NCBI RefSeq assembly: GCF_002770725.1
Contig: NZ_NQVN01000001.1
Coordinates: 248,001-312,000 of the forward strand
From: Pleomorphomonas carboxyditropha
GTDB lineage: Bacteria > Pseudomonadota > Alphaproteobacteria > Rhizobiales > Pleomorphomonadaceae
Direction of reading: 5' to 3'
Length of the DNA stretch: 64,000 nt
In this document: positions 35,615 through 43,167 of the stretch, piece after piece
How the letters are laid out: every line of letters begins with the position of its first letter
How positions within the stretch are numbered: position 1 is the first letter of the stretch
Translations under genes and position numbers: made by a program
Notes under the pieces: generated by a model
Seen by the model: the letters and a program-made list of their open reading frames with translations, nothing else
Database searches by the model: none
What the model was told of the DNA's origin: nothing

Positions 35615-37441
35615 ATGAGCGACATTAATCTGACCAAGGCCGTGCGCCAGAACCTTCTGTCTCTGCAGAACACCGCCAAGCTGATGGCGACGACGCAGAA
35701 TCGCCTAGCGACCGGCAACAAGGTCAATACCGCTCTCGACAACCCGACCAACTTCTTCACGGCATCGTCGCTGAATGCGCGCGCCGGCGAGCTCGATGCG
35801 CTGCTCGACTCGATGAACAACGGCGTCAAGACGCTGGAGGCGGCCGACAACGGCCTGACGTCGATCACCAAGACGCTGGAATCGATGCAGTCGACGCTGC
35901 GCCAGGCGCGCCAGGACAAGTCGTTCGAAACGGCGTCCTACACGCTTAGCACCATCAGCGACGTCAATGCGAAGATCAGCTTCTCGGGCGGGGCGTTCGG
36001 AACCAGCGGTGCCGGCAGCGTCAAGCTGATGACCGACTCGGCGCAGTCGCTGACGACGGCGGACACCATGGAGAATCTGAAGGGTGTTCTGACCGAGGCG
36101 AAATCGACGGTTACCGGTGGCGTTACGCTCACAGGCACCGACCTGACCGCCGCGCAGGGCAAATCGGTCACCATCAAGTATGGTGACGACACGCTGACCT
36201 ATACGACCGGTGCCACCCTGGCCGACAGCCAGGCCGTGGCGGACGAGATGAACGCCAAGATCGCCGCCGACGCCAAGCTCAAGGGAAAGCTGGCCGTGAC
36301 GGTGACCGGCGACAAGCTCGTGGTGACCGCGACTTCGGCGGAAGACAAGGCTCTGACCTTGACCGGCGCCGAGGTGTTCGGTGCGACGGCGGCGCAGACG
36401 ACGACCAATGCGCAAGGGTCGGACGGCAAGACGACCTTCAACATCAACGGCGTCGATGTCTCCATCGGGCAGGCCGACCTCAATAACACGGCCTGGTCCA
36501 CCCCCGCCGAGACCACGGCGAATGTCGACGCGCTGGTGTCGGCGATCAACGTCCAGCTCGGCAATGCCGGTTCCAAGTTCAAGGTCAAGAACGACAGCGG
36601 CTCGCTGAAGTTCGAGGCCATCAGCACCAGTGCCGGCACGCTGAAGATCACCGGCCAGGGCGCGATCGACCTGTTCGGCGCGACGGCCGCCTCGGTCGGC
36701 GTGACGGGAGCCGAGGACACCTCCATCCATCTGGCCAAGACGACGGACGACCTCGTCAACGAGATCAACAGCAATTCGTCGCTGTCCAGCAAGATCAAGG
36801 CGTCCAACGACAACGGCAAGCTGCGCATCCAGAACCTGTCGACGCAGCAGCTCGACATCGACGGCGTCAGCTCGTCCGGCCTGATCGACGCGGTTTCGAC
36901 AACCGCCGCCTCGATCGGCGGCAACACGGTTCGCGCCGATCTCGCCGGCCAGTTCAACGAACTGCGCGACCAGCTCGACAAGATCGCCGACGACGCCTCG
37001 TTCAACGGCATCAACATCCTGCGCGGCGACAAGCTGACCATCACCTTCAACGAGACCGGCACCTCGGCGATCGACATCATCGCCAAGGACGGCAAGTCGG
37101 TGGATTCCAACAGTCTCGGCGTGCCGACGACGGTGCTGGAGCAGGACCTCGATGCCGACACCAGCATCGACGCGATCCTCGACAAGGTGAAGACGGCGAT
37201 CAACGCCGTCCGGTCGCAGGCTTCGACCTTCGGCTCGAACCTGTCGGTGGTGGAGAACCGCCAGAACTTCACCAAGAACATGATGAACACCTTGCAGGGC
37301 GGCGCCAGCAACCTGACGCTGGCCGACATGAACGAGGAAGCGGCCAACATGGTGGCGCTGCAGACCCGCCAGTCGCTGGCGACCTCCTCGCTGTCCATGG
37401 CCAACCAGGCCGACCAGAACGTGCTCCAGCTCCTCCGCTGA
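35615..37441 (+). CDS. Flagellin, DUF1522 type (second of tandem pair)
   Basis: A 608-residue filament subunit and paralogue of the preceding gene. It shares LTKAVRQNLLSLQNTAKLM, NFFTASSLNARAGELDALL, SMQSTLRQARQDKSFETAS, LRIQNLSTQQLDIDGVSSSG and NMVALQTRQSLATSSLSMA, with a largely different segment at about residues 110-300. That pattern suggests duplication followed by divergence of the outward-facing domain. The shared 5' leader and a downstream terminator mark it as a separate unit. The filament probably contains more than one flagellin. Confidence 0.94.
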   Translation: MSDINLTKAVRQNLLSLQNTAKLMATTQNRLATGNKVNTALDNPTNFFTASSLNARAGELDALLDSMNNGVKTLEAADNGLTSITKTLESMQSTLRQARQDKSFETASYTLSTISDVNAKISFSGGAFGTSGAGSVKLMTDSAQSLTTADTMENLKGVLTEAKSTVTGGVTLTGTDLTAAQGKSVTIKYGDDTLTYTTGATLADSQAVADEMNAKIAADAKLKGKLAVTVTGDKLVVTATSAEDKALTLTGAEVFGATAAQTTTNAQGSDGKTTFNINGVDVSIGQADLNNTAWSTPAETTANVDALVSAINVQLGNAGSKFKVKNDSGSLKFEAISTSAGTLKITGQGAIDLFGATAASVGVTGAEDTSIHLAKTTDDLVNEINSNSSLSSKIKASNDNGKLRIQNLSTQQLDIDGVSSSGLIDAVSTTAASIGGNTVRADLAGQFNELRDQLDKIADDASFNGINILRGDKLTITFNETGTSAIDIIAKDGKSVDSNSLGVPTTVLEQDLDADTSIDAILDKVKTAINAVRSQASTFGSNLSVVENRQNFTKNMMNTLQGGASNLTLADMNEEAANMVALQTRQSLATSSLSMANQADQNVLQLLR

Positions 37442-37471
37442 CGACGACTGCCCGGTAACGGAAAGTGCAGG

Positions 37472-37499
37472 GGCGGGCCGTTTGGCCCGCCTTTTCTTT
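37472..37499 (+). terminator. Terminator after second tandem flagellin
   Basis: A perfect 8-bp stem GGCGGGCC / GGCCCGCC with loop GTTT, followed by TTTTCTTT. It lies 30 nt after the flagellin stop and is a canonical rho-independent terminator. Confidence 0.88.
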
Positions 37500-37513
37500 G
37501 TGGTTGTTCTCTT

Positions 37514-37552
37514 GGAGCGGCGGGCGACCGGATATATCCGGGCTGCCGCTCC
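37514..37552. other. Composite hairpin with internal 14-nt palindrome
   Basis: Outer stem GGAGCGGC / GCCGCTCC (37514-37521 and 37545-37552) encloses the perfect palindrome CCGGATATATCCGG (37528-37541). It is followed by GGTCTTTTGTTT, so it might act as a second terminator for the flagellin. Alternatively it is another palindromic repeat element. Confidence 0.45.
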
Positions 37553-37566
37553 GGTCTTTTGTTTGC

Positions 37567-37611
37567 GCATCGGATTTGGCCGAAAAGTGGATCCACTTTT
37601 CGGTCCGATGC
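37567..37611. repeat. REP-like palindrome (CCGAAAAG family)
   Basis: A perfect 24-nt palindrome (37580-37603, arms CCGAAAAGTGGA and TCCACTTTTCGG) lies inside outer arms GCATCGG / CCGATGC. The CCGAAAAG/CTTTTCGG core matches the paired repeats at 5921-6029. Similar palindromes are widely dispersed in Rhizobiales genomes. It lies in the 368-bp gap before flaF, which otherwise contains TTAAC half-sites around 37650 and 37693. Confidence 0.75.
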
Positions 37612-37809
37612 TCTGGCTTTTGTTTCCGGCTCTGGTTGAGTTCCGTATTGTTAACTCAATCCGGTTGCTGATTTCTTTGAAGAAACCTGTTGTTAACCGT
37701 GCTGGGTGTTTAGTTGTATCGGTAATCGGTCCCCCTGACCGGAAGAACGACAACGGGCCCGAGGCTGCATCGGGCGACGGGTTGGAAAGCACCGGGGAGT
37801 GTTTGTTCG

Positions 37810-38184
37810 ATGAATGGTTACGGAGCGTCGGCTTACCAGCGGGTCCAGACAACCTTGGGGCCGCGCCAACTGGAAGCTCACCTGTTGCTCAAGGCGGCGG
37901 CCCAGTTGCAGTCCTTCAAGGACAACTGGTCCTATGATGCCGAGGCCGTGGCCGAGGCTTTGACGCTCAACCGCAAGCTCTGGACGATCCTCGGCACCTC
38001 GGCCACCGAGGACAGCAATCCGCTGCCGGCGGAGCTCAAGGAAAACATCGGCAACCTCACCGTGTTCGTGCTGAAGCGGACGCTGGAGATCATGGACGAT
38101 CCGTCGCCCGAGAAACTGTCGGCGCTGATCACCATCAACCGGTCGCTGGCCCAGGGGCTGCGCGGGCAGGGCGACGAGGAATAG
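37810..38184 (+). CDS. flaF: Flagellar biosynthesis regulator FlaF
   Basis: A 124-residue regulator. AYQRVQTTLGPRQLEAHLLL, ALTLNRKLWTIL and ENIGNLTVFVLKRTLEIM are the conserved FlaF segments. In Caulobacter and Brucella FlaF opposes FlbT and is needed for flagellin translation or secretion. It is separated from flbT by about 6.4 kb and three flagellin genes. A clear terminator follows. Confidence 0.94.
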   Translation: MNGYGASAYQRVQTTLGPRQLEAHLLLKAAAQLQSFKDNWSYDAEAVAEALTLNRKLWTILGTSATEDSNPLPAELKENIGNLTVFVLKRTLEIMDDPSPEKLSALITINRSLAQGLRGQGDEE

Positions 38185-38211
38185 GCAGGCCGTTCGGATC
38201 CCCGAAAAGCG

Positions 38212-38236
38212 AAAAGGCGCCCGACCGGCGCCTTTT
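38212..38236. terminator. Bidirectional terminator between flaF and flaG-like gene
   Basis: A perfect 10-bp stem AAAAGGCGCC / GGCGCCTTTT with loop CGACC carries an A-tract on one flank and a T-tract on the other. It serves flaF on one strand and probably the convergent flaG-like gene on the other. Confidence 0.85.
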
Positions 38237-38306
38237 GTCGTCTCAGGGCTACTCCGCGCACATGCAGCGGCCGGCGGGCTTCCTGAGCCCGCAAAGGCCA
38301 TGGCCG

Positions 38307-38681
38307 TCAGACGAGGGTGCTCGCCGAACCGGTCGATCCGTGCATGGCTTCGGTCCAGGCGTTGATCATCGCCCGCATGCGCAGGCGGCTTTCGTCGGGT
38401 ATCTGGTCGATGACGTCGCCGGTCGTCTCGTCGATCCGGCGATAGACGATCATGTCGGCGTCCTCGTCGACGGTGACCGTGGAGCGCAGGTTGAGGGAAT
38501 AGACGTTCGACTGGTCCGAGCCGCCGCGCCTGTCGTTGCCGGCGTAGGCCGTCTCGTCGGATCGTGCGACCGCCGATCCGACGGGCAGGTCGGTGCTCGC
38601 CGCCTGGTCCGCCGCCGCCGGCGCTCTCGGCACCGGCGCGTTCATGCCGGATATCACCGGTCTCACGCTGCCGATATCCAT
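38307..38681 (-). CDS. FlaG-like small flagellar protein
   Basis: A 124-residue protein. The N-terminal half is polar and low-complexity. The C-terminal half, DADMIVYRRIDETTGDVIDQ followed by IPDESRLRMRAMINAW, resembles the FlaG domain (typical ending: R-x-x-D-x-x-T-G-E-V-I-x-Q-I-P). FlaG affects filament length in other bacteria. It lies directly beside flaF in convergent orientation. Start ATG 38681 has AAGGA at proper spacing; a longer frame to 38738 adds an unrelated N-terminus. Family assignment is moderate because the domain is short. Confidence 0.62.
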   Translation of the reverse strand: MDIGSVRPVISGMNAPVPRAPAAADQAASTDLPVGSAVARSDETAYAGNDRRGGSDQSNVYSLNLRSTVTVDEDADMIVYRRIDETTGDVIDQIPDESRLRMRAMINAWTEAMHGSTGSASTLV

Positions 38682-39017
38682 GACCCATGTCCTTTTCCCG
38701 CGAATCCCTGGGGGTTCGCCCGAAAAGGACGCTAGCATCGACGATTGAAGGCAGCGTTTACGGAATAGTTAAAGTTTTAGCGATCCGGCGTTTTCCGCTG
38801 GTTCTCGGTTGGTCGATTGTATGGAGAGTCTGCCTGTCGCTCCTCCGGCCGCTTCAGATAAGGCCACGAGTCTTAAAAAAGAGCGAAGGAGGCCGACATC
38901 CGGCCTTGGAAATATTGACAATAAGTATTGCCGCTTAGCGCTCCCGCCGGAGCCCCGCCTGGCGGCTTGCGCGGCCGCTTCGGCCGTTCGCGTCAGCCGA
39001 CCGGAGGGCCGTCGCGG
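38682..39017. other. Intergenic region between flaG-like and flbY-like genes
   Basis: 336 bp without a convincing gene, partly AT-rich (38755-38935). One short hairpin, AGGCCG / CGGCCT with loop ACATC, occurs near 38891. It contains the flaG-like promoter and the 3' end of the flgI operon; no clear T-tract terminator is seen. Confidence 0.4.
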
Positions 39018-39497
39018 TCAGAGGCTGCGGTTGATGGCGACGCCGCGGGCGCCCATGGCATGGGCGGCCTGGGCATGGCCGCTGCGGCCATAGACGGCGG
39101 GCGCCTCGCCCCGGCCGACCTCGTGCGCCACCGTGCGCAGGATGTCCTCGGCGACGTCGCGGGCGGTGTCGAGCACGGCGAGGTTGATCTGCACTTCCGA
39201 ACGGAACAGCTCGTGGCGCTTGAGCAGCGCCGCCGTCTCGGCCGGCACGAAGGCCTTGAGCGTGTCGATCTCGTCGCGGGCGGCCAGCATCAGGCGGGTG
39301 TAGAGGGCAGCCTTGTCTTCCTTGTCCATGGCGAGCTCGCCGGCCTGCTGAAGCTTGCCGGCCTTGACCAGCGCCGTCTCCGCGCGCAGCAGCACCAGAA
39401 GGTCTTCCATGGCATGGCCGAGTTTTTCGACCAGCTTGCCGGCGATCTCCGGGCTCGTGACGAGCTTGGGACGGTTGTCCTGTAGCGCTACGCTCAT
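39018..39497 (-). CDS. flbY: FlbY-position, FlgN-like flagellar protein
   Basis: A 159-residue, mainly helical, highly charged protein with the look of a FlgN-type export chaperone (AGKLVEKLGHAMEDLLVLLR, AETAALLKRHELFRSEVQI). It is the third gene of flgI-cheL-flbY, the same order as the Caulobacter operon, and overlaps cheL by 4 nt. FlgN chaperones FlgK and FlgL in other bacteria. The C-terminus GARGVAINRSL is conserved-looking. The name rests mainly on gene order and helical pattern, so it is tentative. Confidence 0.6.
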   Translation of the reverse strand: MSVALQDNRPKLVTSPEIAGKLVEKLGHAMEDLLVLLRAETALVKAGKLQQAGELAMDKEDKAALYTRLMLAARDEIDTLKAFVPAETAALLKRHELFRSEVQINLAVLDTARDVAEDILRTVAHEVGRGEAPAVYGRSGHAQAAHAMGARGVAINRSL

Positions 39498-39814
39498 CCC
39501 GCGTGCCCTTCCTGTATCTTGATGAGTTCGGCGGCGATGCCGTCGGCGAGGCCGATGCCGCCCTTGCCGACGAAATCCTTGGCATACTGGTCGATCAGCA
39601 TGTCGCGCCAGGTCTCGTTGGAATTGTCCGACTTGCCGTTGAGCGGGTCGACGGAGACGTCCTTGAACATCGCCTTGAAGGCGTCGGCGACGTAGACGGA
39701 CTCGAAATCGGCGGCGACGGCGTGCGCCTTCTTGGCGACGGCATCCTTGTTCATGCCGGCGTAGGCCTTGGAGGCGAAGGTGGACGTGACCGAGGAGAGG
39801 CTGTCGGTCTCCAT
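39494..39814 (-). CDS. cheL: Rod-binding protein CheL (FlgJ N-terminal type)
   Basis: A 106-residue single-domain rod-binding protein corresponding to the N-terminal half of FlgJ without the muramidase. Motifs: AHAVAADFESVYVADAFKAM, ETWRDMLIDQYAKDF and GGIGLADGIAAELIKIQ. It caps or scaffolds rod growth in the periplasm. Alphaproteobacteria encode the muramidase separately, and none is seen here. Its ATG overlaps the flgI stop (TAATG), and its own end overlaps the flbY-like start by 4 nt, so the operon is translationally coupled. Confidence 0.87.
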   Translation of the reverse strand: METDSLSSVTSTFASKAYAGMNKDAVAKKAHAVAADFESVYVADAFKAMFKDVSVDPLNGKSDNSNETWRDMLIDQYAKDFVGKGGIGLADGIAAELIKIQEGHAG

Positions 39815-40935
39815 TACATCACCTCCACGTCGGCTTGCAGCGCGCCGGCCGCCTTGATCGCCTGCAGGATGGAAATGAGGTCGCGCGGGCCGAGGCCGAG
39901 GGCGTTGAGCCCGTCGACCAGTTCCTGCAGCGTCACGCCGGAGCGGACGACCGCCAACTGGTGCTCCTTGCCGTCGGCCACCTGGATCTGCGTCTGCGGC
40001 GTCACCACGGTCTGGCCGTTGGCAAACGGCTGTGGCTGCGACACCTGCGGGTTCTCGGTGATCATCACCGTCAGGTTGCCCTGGGCGACGGCCACCGTCG
40101 ACACGCGCACTTCCTGGCCCATGACGATGATGCCGGTCGCCTCGTCGACCACCACCTTGGCCGGCAGGTCGGGCTCGACGATCAACTGCTCGACGTCGGT
40201 CAGGAGGTCGACGATGTTGCCCCGGAACTTGGGGGGCATCGACAGGCGGACGGTCGACGGGTCGGTCGGCTCGGCCACCGGCGAGCCGTAGAGGTCGTTG
40301 ATGGCGAGAGCGATGCGGCGCGAGGTGGTGAAGTCGGGGTTGCGCAGCGACAGGCGGACGGTGCCGAGGTCGGCCAGCTTGAATTGCAGCTCGCGTTCGA
40401 TGACGGCGCCGTTGCTGATGCGACCCTGCGTCGGCACGCCGCGGGAAATCTTGGCCGCCTCGCCCTGGATGTCGAAGCCGCCGACGGCGATCGCGCCCTG
40501 GGCGATGGCGTAGACCTCGCCGTCGGCGCCCATCAGCGGCGTCACCAGAAGCTGGCCGCCCTGCAGGTTCTTGGCGTCGCCGAGCGCGCTGACCGACACG
40601 TCGATGGCGGTGCCCTGGGCGGCGAAGGCCGGCAGCTTGGCGGTGACCATGACGGCGGCGGTGTTGGCGGTGCGCATGGTGGAATCGCGCACGTTGACGC
40701 CGAGCCGCTCGAGCATCGCCTGCAAGCTCTGCTTGGTGAAAGGCGAGTTGTTGAGGCTGTCGCCGGTGCCTTGCAGGCCGACGACGAGACCGTAGCCGAT
40801 GAGCTGGTTCTCGCGAACGCCCTCGACGTCGACGATATCCTTGATGCGCGAGGCGGCGACCGCCGCTTCGGCGCCCATCAGGATGAGCATGAGGGCGCCA
40901 AGCGCGCCGAGAATCCTAGTCCGCATTGTCATCAT
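39814..40935 (-). CDS. flgI: Flagellar P-ring protein FlgI
   Basis: Periplasmic P-ring subunit, 373 residues including a signal peptide (ILGALGALMLILMGAEAAVA). Hallmarks: RIKDIVDVEGVRENQLIGYG, LVVGLQGTGDSLNNSPFT, SALGDAKNLQGGQLLVTPL and LQELVDGLNALGLGPRDLI. Of several clustered ATGs I chose 40935, with GGGAAA about 7 nt upstream; 40926 is also possible. A near-perfect sigma-54 promoter lies 39-53 nt upstream. First gene of flgI-cheL-flbY. Confidence 0.95.
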   Translation of the reverse strand: MMTMRTRILGALGALMLILMGAEAAVAASRIKDIVDVEGVRENQLIGYGLVVGLQGTGDSLNNSPFTKQSLQAMLERLGVNVRDSTMRTANTAAVMVTAKLPAFAAQGTAIDVSVSALGDAKNLQGGQLLVTPLMGADGEVYAIAQGAIAVGGFDIQGEAAKISRGVPTQGRISNGAVIERELQFKLADLGTVRLSLRNPDFTTSRRIALAINDLYGSPVAEPTDPSTVRLSMPPKFRGNIVDLLTDVEQLIVEPDLPAKVVVDEATGIIVMGQEVRVSTVAVAQGNLTVMITENPQVSQPQPFANGQTVVTPQTQIQVADGKEHQLAVVRSGVTLQELVDGLNALGLGPRDLISILQAIKAAGALQADVEVM

Positions 40936-40973
40936 CCCCGTGTTTCCCGACACGGCTTCCCGAGGACGTTTTC

Positions 40974-40988
40974 GCAATCGGCATGCCA
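40974..40988 (-). promoter_or_regulatory. Sigma-54 promoter of the flgI operon
   Basis: On the minus strand TGGCATGCCGATTGC differs from TGGCACG-N4-TTGC at one base, with GG and GC 12 nt apart. The predicted start is about 25-30 nt before the flgI ATG. Confidence 0.8.
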
Positions 40989-41161
40989 AACTGGCATAAA
41001 TAGGAACCATTTTTAACTGTTTGAAATAAAGCACTTATTTTGATTTTGTCCGCATCCTCGATCCGAACTCGCGCTTTATGGGCGGCATTTCTTGCCGGGT
41101 GGGCGGGGAAGCGGTAACCTTGCCGTGTCGAAACTGCCGGGTCAGCTTCAGGGAACGAGCG

Positions 41162-41584
41162 ATGCGCATTCAGGGTCCGAACCGCCTCGGGGGCGTCTCC
41201 TCGGGATCGCCGACCAAGCGAACCGATGGAACGGGCTTCGCGCTGCCGTCCGAAGGCGAGGGCGGCGCGCCGAAGACCGCCACCGCCACCGCGACCCACG
41301 CGCTCGCCGGGCTCGACGCGCTGATCGCCCTGCAGGCGGTCGACGCCGACGCGCCGCGCAAGAAGCGCAAGGCGGTCAAAAGGGGGCGCGACCTGCTGGA
41401 CCGGCTCGACGAGATCCGAATCGGCCTCTTGTCGGGGCAGATGTCGGGCGAGGCGATCGCCCGCATCCTCGGCCTGCTCGACGAGGCGGAACCGACCGGC
41501 GATCCGCGGCTCGACGGCCTCATGGAGGACATCGCGCTGAGGGCGGAAGTGGAGCTCGCCAAGCTCGGCTACTTCCGCGGTTGA
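41162..41584 (+). CDS. fliX: Flagellar assembly regulator FliX
   Basis: A 140-residue regulator. The N-terminus MRIQGPNRL and the helical C-terminal part (LAGLDALIALQAVDA, RGRDLLDRLDEIRIGLLSG, AEVELAKLGYF) are the FliX pattern. In Caulobacter FliX binds the enhancer-binding protein FlbD and couples basal-body assembly to sigma-54 promoters. Its presence beside flgI, whose promoter is sigma-54 type, fits that role; flbD itself is not in the window. AGGGA precedes ATG 41162. Confidence 0.87.
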   Translation: MRIQGPNRLGGVSSGSPTKRTDGTGFALPSEGEGGAPKTATATATHALAGLDALIALQAVDADAPRKKRKAVKRGRDLLDRLDEIRIGLLSGQMSGEAIARILGLLDEAEPTGDPRLDGLMEDIALRAEVELAKLGYFRG

Positions 41585-41748
41585 GCGCCCCCGCCGGCCG
41601 CCGGAGCGGCAAAAGATGGCTTAATCGATTGATATGTATTGGTAAATGCCGACCCTACAAGGTTTGGTGATTTTCTTGCATTTGCCGTTGTCGGGCGAGG
41701 GTGGGATAGCTATATTCCGCCCGCCTTCGTGGTGTGTGAGGACCGTCG

Positions 41749-42165
41749 ATGTCGATTGAGCTTGCCGATGACTACCGGCCGTCCGACGACGAGCCGTTCA
41801 TGAATGACCGCCAGCGCGAATACTTCCGGCGCAAACTGCTCCAGTGGAAAGAGGACATCCTGCGCGAAAGCAAGGAGACCCTCCAGAACCTTCAGAACGA
41901 AAACACCAACCTTCCCGACATCGCCGACCGGGCGTCGTCGGAAACCGACCGCTCGATCGAGCTCAGGGCGCGCGACCGCCAGCGCAAGCTGATCTCCAAG
42001 ATCGAGGCGGCCATCAAGCGGATCGAGGACGGCTCCTACGGCTATTGCGAGGAGACCGGCGAGCCGATCTCGCTGAAGCGTCTCGACGCCCGGCCGATCG
42101 CCACTCTGTCGATCGAGGCGCAGGAGCGGCACGAGCGGCGCGAGAAGGTCTATCGCGACGAGTGA
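41749..42165 (+). CDS. dksA: RNA polymerase-binding protein DksA, single-cysteine type
   Basis: A 138-residue transcription factor acting in the RNA polymerase secondary channel with ppGpp. The coiled-coil tip DIADRA (D57, D60, A62) retains the functional DxxDxA. The globular end SYGYCEETGEPISLKRLDAR keeps only Cys100 of the four zinc cysteines, as in the cysteine-poor DksA of alphaproteobacteria. It is a standalone gene with its own terminator. It lies among flagellar genes here, as in several Hyphomicrobiales; a flagellar role is not implied by the sequence. Confidence 0.94.
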   Translation: MSIELADDYRPSDDEPFMNDRQREYFRRKLLQWKEDILRESKETLQNLQNENTNLPDIADRASSETDRSIELRARDRQRKLISKIEAAIKRIEDGSYGYCEETGEPISLKRLDARPIATLSIEAQERHERREKVYRDE

Positions 42166-42193
42166 CAGAGCCGCCTTTGCCTGAACGTGATGA

Positions 42194-42218
42194 GGGGCGC
42201 CCGCAAGGCGCCCCTTTT
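42194..42218 (+). terminator. dksA terminator
   Basis: A perfect 8-bp stem GGGGCGCC / GGCGCCCC with loop CGCAA followed by TTTT, 28 nt after the dksA stop. Confidence 0.88.
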
Positions 42219-42245
42219 CGTTATCCCGATCGGATGATTCGCCTG

Positions 42246-42400
42246 GGCGCGACCTCCGCGATGACTTGGGAAGGGAGGTCGCGCCGCTCGGGAAAGCCGG
42301 CCCGGAACTTGGGGAAGGGGCCGGCGGGATCGCCTCGGGCCAGTTGGGGAGCGGCCCTTCGGCGATACGGCTCGCTTGGGATGCTTGGGGAGCGCGAGCC
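42246..42400. ncRNA. Array of four hairpins with common TTGGGGA loops (candidate structured RNA)
   Basis: Four consecutive stem-loops fill this gap. H1 (42246-42285) has a 12-bp perfect stem GGCGCGACCTCC / GGAGGTCGCGCC. H2 (42296-42325) has an 8-bp stem GCCGGCCC / GGGCCGGC. H3 (42329-42366) has ATCGCC / GGCGAT plus GGGCC / GGCCC. H4 (42369-42400) has a 7-bp stem GGCTCGC / GCGAGCC. Every loop carries the same motif: CTTGGGAAG, CTTGGGGAAG, TTGGGGAGC, and TTGGGA..TTGGGGAGC. On the minus strand the loops read YTCCCCAA, an anti-Shine-Dalgarno-like sequence, and the array would be the 3' UTR of flgH. On the plus strand it follows the dksA terminator. No promoter or T-tract is evident, so strand and transcription are unknown. 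Confidence 0.4.
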
Positions 42401-42413
42401 GATCCTTGTGCCG

Positions 42414-43157
42414 TCAGAACGGCAGCAGGATATCGAGCACCTGCTGACCGGTGCGCGGCTGCTGCACGTCGGAGATCTGGCCGCGGCCGCCGTAGGAGAT
42501 GCGAGCCTCGGCGATCTTGGTGCTCTCGATGGTGTTGTCGGCGGCGATGTCCTCGGGCCGGACGACGCCGGCCACCACCAGCTCGCGGATCTCGTAGTTG
42601 ACGCGCACCTCCTGGCGGCCCTCGATGACGAGGTTGCCGTTGGGCAGGAGCTGGGTCACCACGGCGGCGACATTGGTGGAGAGGCTTTCCGATCGGTCAA
42701 TGGTGCCTTCGCCCTTGTAGGAGGAGGCGCCGGTGGTCGATGCGAGGTCGCTGGCCGCCATGCCGGCCGGCAGGGCGATGGTGTCGATGGCGGTACCGAG
42801 CGCACCGCCGACGCCGGTCGAGTCGCTCGACGTGCGCTTCCGCTCCGAGGAGTTGTCGAAGGCCGCCTTGTCGGAGATCGCCACCTTGACGGTGAGGATA
42901 TCGCCGACGTTGCGGGCCCGCTGGTCCTTGAAGAAGGTGCGCGAGCCGGACTGCCACAGCGAATTGGGGCTGTAGGCGATCGGCTGCACGGTGGGCATCG
43001 GCATCTGCACCGGCTTGTAGCCGGCCTGGGCGGTGGGGTTTTCGATGGCCGACAGCTTGGGGGTCTGACCGACCTGCGACAGGCGATCGATGGTGCTGCC
43101 GCAGGCGGAAAGGCCGATGCCGAGGAGGGCGATGGCGAGGCCGGTGGGGAAACGCAT
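42414..43157 (-). CDS. flgH: Flagellar L-ring lipoprotein FlgH
   Basis: Outer-membrane L-ring subunit, 247 residues. A signal peptide with lipobox GLSAC is followed by SLWQSGSRTFFKDQRARNVG, DILTVKVAISDKA, LLPNGNLVIEGRQEVRVNYE, and VVAGVVRPEDI with GGRGQISDVQQPR at the C-terminus, all FlgH hallmarks. It is the last gene of flgF-flgG-flgA-flgH, 10 nt after flgA. The hairpin array at 42246-42400 lies immediately downstream of its stop. Confidence 0.95.
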   Translation of the reverse strand: MRFPTGLAIALLGIGLSACGSTIDRLSQVGQTPKLSAIENPTAQAGYKPVQMPMPTVQPIAYSPNSLWQSGSRTFFKDQRARNVGDILTVKVAISDKAAFDNSSERKRTSSDSTGVGGALGTAIDTIALPAGMAASDLASTTGASSYKGEGTIDRSESLSTNVAAVVTQLLPNGNLVIEGRQEVRVNYEIRELVVAGVVRPEDIAADNTIESTKIAEARISYGGRGQISDVQQPRTGQQVLDILLPF

Positions 43158-43167
43158 CTTGTGATCC

